Shown here in pieces: positions 55,980 through 64,000 of a stretch of DNA of 64,000 nucleotides (its first letter is position 1; each line of letters opens with the position of its first letter). Origin of the DNA: Ahaetulla prasina (lineage: Eukaryota > Chordata > Lepidosauria > Squamata > Colubridae); NCBI RefSeq assembly GCF_028640845.1, contig NC_080540.1, positions 279,573,524 through 279,637,523 on the forward strand, read 5' to 3'. The notes beneath the pieces were generated by a model. It ran no database searches, had not been told where the DNA came from, and saw nothing but the letters and a program-made list of their open reading frames with translations. Position numbers and translations under genes: made by a program.

Positions 55980-56650
55980 GCCAAGGTGCACTCGCATCCA
56001 AGCGGGCGTGCGGGGTGTGGGGTGGGGTGGGGGGAAGGAAGAAGAAAAGCGAAGAAAGGAACGCACAGAATTGGAAATTAATAAACGCACCCACCTTTTC
56101 AAAATTGGAGTCCTCCGAGGGGCAAATGGGCAAAAGGTAAGGTTCCCCAGAAGATACCAACGAGATAAAAAGGGGGGTTTGGTGTGTGACAATAAAGTAA
56201 AGGGAGACGAAGTTAGGAAGAAGAAAAAAAAAGCGTGTACGCCGCTGGCAAATCGCAGCGAGTTAAGGAAAGGGGAGGAGTCTGCCAAGCCAAGTTTGGG
56301 AAGGTGGAGGGGGGGGGCGGTGGAAGGCACACGCAGAACAGTAAAACGTGTGTTCGGGATGAGGGGGGGCGGGGAGCGGTGAAAGTTGAGCTTTGGGAAT
56401 ATTGATGAGCGTTGGTACCCTGGAAGCGGGCGGCTTTCTTTCTCGTCCTTCCACCCCCCCCCCGCTCCCTCCTCCCTCTTTAGCCCACTTTCACGCTTGG
56501 TCAATTCAGCTGATGGGGCGAGGATGGCCAAGGCAGGCACGCACCGTCCGCTGCTCCTGGCTGGACGTGGCAGGCGAGAATCCCGTTCATCGGTTAGCTG
56601 GGTTCTCCCAGCATTATCTACCCTCTTGGGTTTTTTTTTTTTAGGGAACA
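55980..56650 (-). promoter_or_regulatory. SLC1A3: CpG-rich tract, likely SLC1A3 promoter and non-coding exon 1
   Basis: This is the most CpG-rich stretch in a generally AT-rich window, and it lies 1.6-2.3 kb upstream of the first coding exon, where EAAT1 genes carry a non-coding first exon. A good minus-strand donor, GAAAAG/gtgggt, ends a candidate exon at 56095; a weaker alternative, gtgagtg, lies near 55695. A plus-strand donor CAAAAG/gtaagg at 56136/56137 is also present. No clear TATA box was seen. The long minus-strand open frame at 55914-56693 is low-complexity and is not taken as coding. Confidence 0.4.
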
Positions 56651-56974
56651 GAAGGGAAGGCTGTACGAGCGTACTTCCTTCTTTAGACTCCAAAGCTCTC
56701 TGGACAGGGCTGTGGGTGACCTGTCTTGAGATGGGCCTATTATTCTCCCTGACAAATGTTTTGGGGAGCTTCTTGAGAACTTGACCTCTTCAGCTTCTCA
56801 ACACTGGAGAGGAGCCACTAGCCTGAAAAGACTGAACTTGACCTGGGATAATTCTTCCTTTTTTTTTTTTTTACAGGCAAGACAAAACTTATTCTCTCCC
56901 TCTCTCTCTCTCTCTTTTAAAGCTTTCAGAAATAACTTAAAATCTTGTCTATGGAGATTCTCAGTCATTCAGGG

Positions 56975-57102
56975 CAGGGGTCTCCAACATTGGCAACTTT
57001 AAGCCTGGCGGACTTCAACTCCCAGAATTCCCCAGCCAGCTTTGGGGAATTCTGGGAGTTGAAGTCCGCCAGGCTTAAAGTTGCCAAGGTTGGAGACCCC
57101 TG
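56975..57102. mobile_element. Palindromic hAT MITE (CAGGGGTCT family), nested
   Basis: The ends are CAGGGGTCTCCAAC and GTTGGAGACCCCTG, with 8-bp flanks ATTCAGGG and ATCCAGGG. The arms pair over almost the whole 128 bp. Confidence 0.88.
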
Positions 57103-57117
57103 ATCCAGGGCATGGTC

Positions 57118-57361
57118 CAGTGGTGAAATCCATTTTTTTTTTACTACTGGTTCTGTGGGTATGGCTTGGTGGGTGTGGCAAGAGAAGGATACTGCAAAAT
57201 CCCCATTCCCACCCAGCTCCAGGGGAAGGATACTGCAAAATCCCCATTCCCACCCCACTCTGGGGCCAGCCAGAGGTGGTATTTGCCGGTTCTGTGAACT
57301 ACTCAAAATTCCCGCTACTGGTTCTCCAGAACCTGTCAGAACCTGTTGGATTTCATTCCTG
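57118..57361 (+). mobile_element. hAT-like MITE (CAGTGGTGAAATCC type), nested
   Basis: The ends are CAGTGGTGAAATCC and GGATTTCATTCCTG, with 8-bp flanks GCATGGTC and ACATGGTC. It has a short duplicated block (GGATACTGCAAAATCCCCAT at 57188 and again at 57227). Confidence 0.88.
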
Positions 57362-57599
57362 ACATGGTCGTCCCAAACGTACCTTTCCCCCCACCCCCCA
57401 CAAGAGGCAACAGGACTTTCTGGTTTTTTTTTTGAAGACGTTTCGTTTCTCATCCAAAAAGCTTCTTCTCCATCCAATCAGAGCTGAAGAAGCTTCTTGG
57501 ATGAGAAGGGAAACGTCTTCAAAGAAAAACCAGAAAGTCCAGTTGCCACTTGGAAGAAGAAGAAAAAAAAACACTTTTGGGACAACTTGAAATCCTGTT

Positions 57600-60500
57600 A
57601 AACTTTTACCATCAAAGTCCTGGAAGATAATGAGGGAAAATAGATGCCTGAACTTCTCCCACTATAATATCCATTTACTAGGATCCCAAAGGTGCATTTC
57701 AAAAAAATATTTTTTAATTCCACCTTTTTTTGTCTTCATATTTTCTGATTCAGGTTTTGCTTTAACACTGAAAAGTAGAGGAAGGTTCCTCCTGGCACTG
57801 GCGTAAAACCTTTGCTTCTTTACCTGGAGAACTGTGAAACTTGTGCATTCATTGCCTGTTTGTATTAACTGACCTAAATGAACTGAGCCAAAGCCCTTTT
57901 GGGGAGCAAGGAATTGACCAGGAACTGGGAGGGACAGAGTGAAATTTCATTCAACTAGAATGTTAAAAATGGCAATAATGTTTTGAGTTACAGCTTCAGA
58001 TTTGACTTGGCATAAGACATTCATCCTGCCAGTAACTAGCCCACCTACAGGCTGGCTCAGTCTGCATGCTGAGTAATGTTGGGAGGAGGATTACAAGGGA
58101 CGTAATAACCGTGAACCTATTGTTGTGGGCCTTTCCTCCAACTTGTGATGTATGATTGTTTTTTGTTGGTTTTTTGGCTAGCAGTTTAGATAAACTGGAT
58201 TCTGAAACAGGGCCTCCAAGTTTCCTTTATGGAACCCTCTTTTTAGAATGGTGGGATATCCTAAGCATTGCATATTTTGAAAGTAAGCAATATCTTTGAT
58301 AATAAATTGTGATAGGGAAAGAGAAAGGCTTTTATGGTTTTATAGAATAGAATAGAATTTTTTTATTGGCCAAGTGTGATTGGACACACAAGAAATTTGT
58401 CTTTGGTGCATATGCTCTCAGTGTACATAAAAGAAAAGATACGTTCATCAAGAATCATAAGGTACAACAATGATAGTCATAGGTTATGATGTTGTAAACC
58501 ATCCAGAGTCACTTGATAGTGAGATGGGTGGCATATAAAAATAAATAAATAAATAAATTTGCACACCTTCAATTTTTTTATCCATTGTCCCAATGTTTAT
58601 TAATATTCTACCAATGTATACACATTCAAATACTTGTACTAAATTTTTGCCATTTTATATATGCATTGCCATCACTCACTGTCATTATCAACACAAGAAC
58701 TTTGGTCAATTGCCAAGAGTCAGACACAACTGAAGGAATATCATCATCATCATCATCACTACCACCACCACTTTGATTTTCAGATCGATTCCTCACAATA
58801 GTATTGTTCCTAGCAACTGGAAATATTTAGATTCTCAGCCAAACATGGCAATTTCTAAATTGAAAAGTATATATATCATACATTCACATACTTGACAAAC
58901 CCACTTCTAACATCATCATAAGCAAGTCTTGTATATTTTCACATCTATTCCTCATGCCATATGCTCTGTAAACATTAAGGACAAAATTACAGCTAGTCCT
59001 CAACTTATTTAGTTGATTTAGTAATTGGTCATAAATAAAGAACTATTTGTAATCAATTTTGTCATATTTTAGCCAGCATACTGCAAGCATTACCAATGTC
59101 CAATTCTATTCCAAACATGCTTACACTACTTTATGTATGTTAGGATCTGTAATTTAGCATCTTCCTTGCAACCAACAACTGGGTCATATATGCAATGTAC
59201 TAGCAATTACTAGGAAATTTGTCTAGATGTATACTTTGCAAACCAACAAGTAGGAGGTACAAGTAGGCTACTGACAACAACAAAGAAGCATCTACACTGC
59301 ATATTTTGGGCAAATACCTCAGGATAAAGGCAAGTGAATGAATACTAATCTTGAAATACAGTTCAATATTGTTGGGACAGGTTGTTAGTGTAGTTTGATT
59401 GCATTATAGCTTTTAGGCGCCTTGGCTTAGTTGCATTGTTAAAAACATGGTTCATGTTTTTAAGACTGTATTATTGGGAGTTATCTAGATTGAGATGAGC
59501 AGCTGTAGAAATACTGTAAATATATGTAAATAAATAAATTTGGTCTGATGACAATGAGAAAAAATGCTGGCACAAAACTTCAGCCCAGAACTAAGTCTTG
59601 GCGATAATGTTTAAACACGTTGAAGTAGAAATTCCCCTTGTTTTTTGCATTTATTTTTGTTGCGAGTATTTAAAAAATATTTTTAGTTGACAAATACAGA
59701 AAATAAGGATGACTCAATGTCTGCATGGAAGAAAATCAGAATGAATTTGTACAATTATTGTACAATTGACAAATGCTACATTTTTTTCTTTTTCAATATT
59801 GCATTTCTAATACTTTACGAATATACTAATACTAATATGCATATATATTTTTAAAAATCTATTTCTCAGTAATATGGAAATATAAGATTATTTTATGTTG
59901 CATCTGTGACCATATGGGAAAGATATACACAAGGAAACATGATCACAACTAAATTAAAGATAAATCACATGCATATTTTACTTATTATAAAGGATTGTGT
60001 AAATTCACCAGAATTGTACATTTGGAAGATATTTTGACCTGAGCTTTTAAAGAACTGAATTCCTGAATAACTCTTTGAACATTTGAATAATCTGAAACAG
60101 TTTGGTGCTGTTTTAATTTTTGTATCTGCATTCTTAATAAGATTCAATCTGCATGGAAAACGAGGGTTTCTCAAGTTTTTTTTTTCTAATTAAAAATATT
60201 CAGCTCATTCAGACATTCACTTCTCATAATTCTTATTTACATGCAAATCAAATTTTAGAGTGTCTAAGATACATCTTATTCTTAGGGACAGCCAACTCAC
60301 AATACACATGAATATATTTAAAAGTAAAACAAAACAAAATGAAATCAAGAATGTCTTGTCACCAGAGATTGAATGTGATATTATAATGTATATAGTAAAA
60401 TTTGAGTAAACAATATCTTATCATTTTAATCAGAATCTTCTGGGGATGTAACAAAATAGAGAAAAACTGGATTCCATGATCCATATGGATATAGTAGTCT

Positions 60501-60660
60501 TTAGAAAATTGGTTCCTGTTGATTTGGTAATCAACTTGAAATCCAGTTCTTGCAAAGATTACTTGATTGAACAATTGCTTTTATTAGTTTGCATAATTTC
60601 AGGATTTGGGACTACATATGAATAACAAATAATGATACAGTCAAATAGAGAGCCAGCTTC
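57600..60660. other. 5' flank, mostly unassigned
   Basis: It contains a LINE tail at about 58338-58465 (AATAG units, then TTATTGGCCAAGTGTGATTGG), SINE-type tails at about 58484-58558 and 59440-59540, and a short (ATC)n at 58740-58757. No gene supported. Confidence 0.45.
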
Positions 60661-60664
60661 TTGT

Positions 60665-62866
60665 AGTAATAATAATAATAATAATAATAATAATATTTTA
60701 ATTTGTATACCGCCCTTCTCCCGAAGACTCAGCCAAATAAAAACGACAGTCAATAAACACAATACAAATAAAATAATTAAAAAACTTATTCAAAATTTGG
60801 CCCAAATTTAAAATAAATTTAAAACCCTAAAAAACCAGTTAAAAATTAAAAACCCATAATAACATCTAAAAATTCTATGCCAGTCCTGCACGGAAAAATA
60901 GATACGTCTTCAGCTCGTGGCGAAAGGTCCGAAGGTCAGGAAGTTGTCGGAGTCCAGGGGGAAGATCGTTCCATAGGATTGGCGCCCCCACAGAGAAGGC
61001 CCTTCCCCTGGGGGCCGCCAGCCGACATTGCTTGGCTGATGGCACCCTAAGGTGTCCCTCTCTATGAGAGCGCATGGGTTGGTGGGAGGCAAACGGTGGC
61101 AGTAGGCAGTCCCGTAAGTAACCCGGTCCTAAGCCATGGAGCGCTTTAAAGGTGGTAACCAACACCTTGAAGTGCACCCAGAAGACCACAGGCAGCCAGT
61201 GCAGCTTGCGCAGGATTGGTGTTATATGGGAGCTACAAGCATCTCCCTCTATCACCCTTGCAGCTGCATTCTGGACCAACTGGAGCCTCCGGGTGCCCTT
61301 CAAGGGGAGCCCCATGTAGAGAGCAGTAGTCCAGGTGAGAGGTAACAACAGCATGAGTGACTGTGCATAAGGAATCCCGGTCAAGAAAGGGACGCAACTG
61401 GCGAATCAGGCGTACCTGATAAAAAGCTCTTCTGGAGACGGTCGTCAAATGTTCTTCAAAAGACAACTGCCCATCCAGGAGAACGCCTAAGTTGTGCACC
61501 CTCTCCATCGGGGCCAATGACTCGCCCCCAACAGTCAGCCGTGGTCGCAGCTGACTGTACTGGGATGCCGGCATCCACAGCCATTCTGTCTTGGAGGGGT
61601 TGAGCCTGAGCCTGTTTTTCTCCATCAAGACCCGTACAGCTTCCAGACACCGGGACAGCACTTCGACAGCTTCGTTGGGGTGGCCTGGGGTGGAAAAGTA
61701 CAGCTGTGTGTCATCAGCATACAGTTGATAACTCACCCCAAAGCCACGGATGATCTCACCCAGCGGCTTCATATAGATGTTGAACAGGAGGGGTGAGAGA
61801 ATCGACCCCTGCGGCACCCACACATGAGGCACTTCACAGTCGATCTCTGCCCCCCTGCCAACACTGTCTGCGACCGGTCAGAGAGATAGGAGGAGAACCA
61901 CCGAAAAACGGTGCCTCCCACTCCCAAACTCCCCAGCCGGCGCAGCAGGATACCATGGTCGATGGTATCAAAAGCCGCTGAGAGATCTAACAGGACCAGG
62001 GCAGAGGAATAACCCCTGTCCTGAGCCCTCCAGAGATCATCAACCAATGCGACCAAAGCTGTCTCCGTGCTGTACCCAGGCCGAAAACCGGACTGGAATG
62101 GGTCAAGATAGACTGTTTCATCCAGGAACTGGGGCAGCTGGCGTGCCACCACACTCTCTACAACCTTTGCCACAAATCGAAGGTTGGAGACAGGACGGTA
62201 ATTACTTAAAATGGCCGGGTCCAGGGAAGGCTTCTTGAGGAGGGGTCTCACCACCGCATCTTTCAAGGCGGAAGGGATAATACCCTCCAACAAAGAAGCA
62301 TTAGTAATTCCCTGGAGCCAGCCCCGTGTCACCTCCTGTGTGGCCAGCACCAACCAGGAGGGACACGGGTCCAGTAAACATGTAGTGGCATTAAGCCTTC
62401 CCAGCAACCTGTCCACATCCTCAGGAGCCACAGGATCAAACTCATCCCAAATAGTCTCAACAAGACGAGGCTCTGACGTCTCACCTGAATCTACCCAATT
62501 TTGGTCCAACCCATCCTGAAGCTGAGCGATTTTATCGTGCAGATACACACCAAAATCCTCGGCACGTCCCTGCAGGGGGTCATCCCGCACCTCCTGCTGC
62601 AGGAGAGAGCGGGTCACCCGAAACATGGCGGCCGGGCAGTTATCTGCCGATGCAATAAGGGAGGAAACGTAAGTGCGCTTAGCCTCCCTCAGTGCCACTA
62701 GGTAGGTCTGAATATATGACCTAACCAATGTTCGGTCAGCTTCCGAACGGCTGGACTTCCAGGCACTCTCGAGGCGTCTTTTCCAGCACTTCATCTCCCT
62801 CAGCTCCTCAGAAAACCAAGGAACTGGTTGAGATCTGCGCCGGGTCAGAGGCCGCAAAGGCCTCTG
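60665..62866 (-). mobile_element. L2/CR1-clade LINE with frameshifted reverse transcriptase
   Basis: A 2.2-kb copy read on the minus strand. The first frame (62857-61769) holds YRPVSNLRFVAKVVE, FQSGFRPGYSTETAL and LLDLSAAFDTIDHGIL, with the first catalytic Asp of the reverse transcriptase. The next frame (61832-61233) holds [14 protein letters not shown] and the YADDT catalytic motif at about 61721-61707. The third (61384-60875) holds [12 protein letters not shown] and LWNDLPPGLRQL. Frame changes lie near 61.8 kb and 61.3 kb. The 3' UTR and an (AAT)n tail are at 60668-60735. The endonuclease domain is missing, so it is 5' truncated and inactive. Confidence 0.9.
60668..60696. repeat. (AAT)n microsatellite at LINE tail
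   Basis: Tandem TAA units form the 3' tail of the L2-like LINE. Confidence 0.93.
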
Positions 62867-62950
62867 TGATTAAGGCATCAGGCTAGAATCTAGGAGACTG
62901 GGAATTCTAGTCCTGCCTTAGCACAAAGTCATTCTCTCCAAGCCCTAGAA

Positions 62951-63071
62951 CAGGGCTCTCCAACCTTGGTCCCTTTAAGACTTGTGGACTTCAATTCCCA
63001 GCAAAGCTGGCTGAGGAACTCTGGGAGTTGAAGTCCACAAGTCTTAAAGGGACCAAGGTTGGAGACCCCTG
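62951..63071. mobile_element. Palindromic hAT MITE (CAGGGGTCT family), copy 4
   Basis: The ends are CAGGGCTCTCCAACC and GGTTGGAGACCCCTG. The 8-bp flanks CCCTAGAA and CCCTAAAA match at seven bases. Confidence 0.87.
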
Positions 63072-63262
63072 CCCTAAAAAGCAGGCAATGGCAAACTACT
63101 TCTGAAAAACCTTACCAAGAAAACTGCACAGACAGATCTAGGCAGCTGCTTGAAGTCAAAATTAACTTGAAGGCACAAAAGAGACATTCGACAAACTCAT
63201 TTAACTTTCCACAGCTGAGGAATATAATTCGTCCACAACTATGTCTACATTTACGTTATACA

Positions 63263-63648
63263 GGTAGTCCCCAATTTGCAACATTTGTTTAGCAATTGTT
63301 TGAAATTACAAAGGCACTGGAAAAAGTGACTTATGACCATTTTCCCCCCTTACAGCATCCCCATGGTCACATGATCAAAACTAAGATGCTTGGCAACTAG
63401 TTCATATTTATGACAATTTCAGTGTCCTGGGGGTCATGTGATCATCTTTTGCGACCTGACAAGCAAAGTCAATGGGGAAACCAGATTCACCTAAGAACCG
63501 TATTGCTCACTTCACAACTCCAGTGATTCACTTAACAACTGTGGCAAGAATGGTTGTACAATGGGGCAAAATTCTCTTAACAACTGTCTTGTTTAGCAAA
63601 AGGAATTTTGGGCTCAATTGTGGTCGTAAATCAAGGACTATCTATTTT
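63263..63648 (+). mobile_element. 'tagtcc' family MITE, well preserved
   Basis: It begins CAGGTAGTCCCCAATTTGC and ends GTGGTCGTAAATCAAGGACTA, with interior CATGGTCACATGATCAAAA. This is the clearest copy in the window for defining the ends. Confidence 0.72.
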
Positions 63649-63851
63649 CAAATCCAGACAATATCTTCAACAACCTGAAATTAGCAGAGAACGTATGGGT
63701 TTCATACCAGGCTCTAGATGAAATGTTTCCACTGATTATCTTTATTTTTCCAGCTGTGAATTTGGTTTAGCAAATTTAAACCAGTTCTGGTGGTTTTTCA
63801 TAAGCAAATATAAAGGGGAATCCTTGCAAATAGTACTCCACTAGTCCTTGC

Positions 63852-64000
63852 CAACTATAGGGGGCAGTGCTCATCTAAATTTCAAGACCATTGAGCCAGC
63901 GCTGTCCAATGACATTTCCATGGACATGTGATCAGCATGACATCATAGAGCACTGTTACCTTCCCACCATAGTGGTACCTATTTATCTACTCGCATTTGC
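63852..64000 (-). mobile_element. Sauria-type SINE, cut by window end
   Basis: AGCCAGCGCTGTCCAATGAC and GTTACCTTCCCACCATAG are the reverse of the body of the SINE at 289-627. The tRNA head lies beyond the window. Confidence 0.7.

Larger units (their letters stand above)
56948..57589 (+). mobile_element. Hairpin MITE, copy 4, interrupted twice
   Basis: The left end CTATGGAGATTCTCAGTCAT at 56950 and the continuation CATGGTCGTCCCAAACG at 57363 belong to the family at 52597. The core TTGAAGACGTTTCG / AACGTCTTCAAAG follows, and it ends TTTTGGGACAAC. Two hAT MITEs at 56975-57102 and 57118-57361 split it. Confidence 0.8.

Noticed and set aside
55914..56693. 259-codon minus-strand open frame over the CpG-rich tract
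   Set aside because: Low-complexity Pro/Ser/Phe-rich translation with no domain, overlapping the likely promoter; long frames are expected where stops are depleted by GC content.
62047..62857. Reverse-transcriptase frame as a host gene or retrovirus
   Set aside because: The motifs are those of a non-LTR LINE, with an (AAT)n tail and frame changes; no LTR, gag or envelope is seen.

Overview
This window is vertebrate nuclear DNA. The repeat content points to a squamate reptile, most likely a snake: tRNA-headed Sauria-type SINEs, CR1 LINEs ending in (AATAG)n-type pentanucleotide tails, L2-like and L1 LINE fragments, and very many small hAT and TA-flanked MITEs. I see no bacterial, viral or organellar gene.

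The only host gene I can support is SLC1A3 (EAAT1/GLAST, the glial sodium-dependent glutamate/aspartate transporter). It lies on the minus strand and spans nearly the whole window. Nine coding exons were placed by translation and splice sites: 54092-54272, 30693-30830, 17988-18192, 16692-16734, 15544-15839, 13057-13290, 11596-11790, 10850-10984 and 9979-10183. Together they give 1632 nt including the stop, or 543 codons, with every junction in phase and every intron GT-AG. The 5' UTR of the first coding exon starts at an acceptor at 54393/54394. A CpG-rich tract at about 55980-56650 is the likely promoter and non-coding first exon, with a candidate donor after 56095. The 3' UTR runs below 9979; candidate poly(A) signals lie at 8182-8187 and 8044-8049.

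Layout: 1-8000 is repeat-rich 3' flank. 8000-18200 holds the 3' UTR and the eight small downstream exons apart from exon 3. 18193-30692 (intron 3) holds a fold-back LTR element, a 685-bp tandem duplication and a 5'-truncated L2-like LINE. 30831-54091 is a 23-kb intron full of hAT elements, CR1/L1 fragments and microsatellites. 54400-57600 is intron 1, the promoter, and a nested MITE cluster. 57600-64000 is 5' flank with a 2.2-kb L2-like LINE carrying a broken reverse transcriptase.

The best leads are: (1) a His/Asp-rich extracellular loop with an extra N-glycosylation sequon in the GLAST protein; (2) eighteen hAT-like insertions with readable 8-bp target duplications that split by family into a central-TA class and a class without it; (3) a fold-back LTR element with a 5-bp duplication and two opposed pol chromodomain fragments; (4) a very recent 685-bp tandem duplication; (5) a three-level MITE nest just upstream of the promoter.
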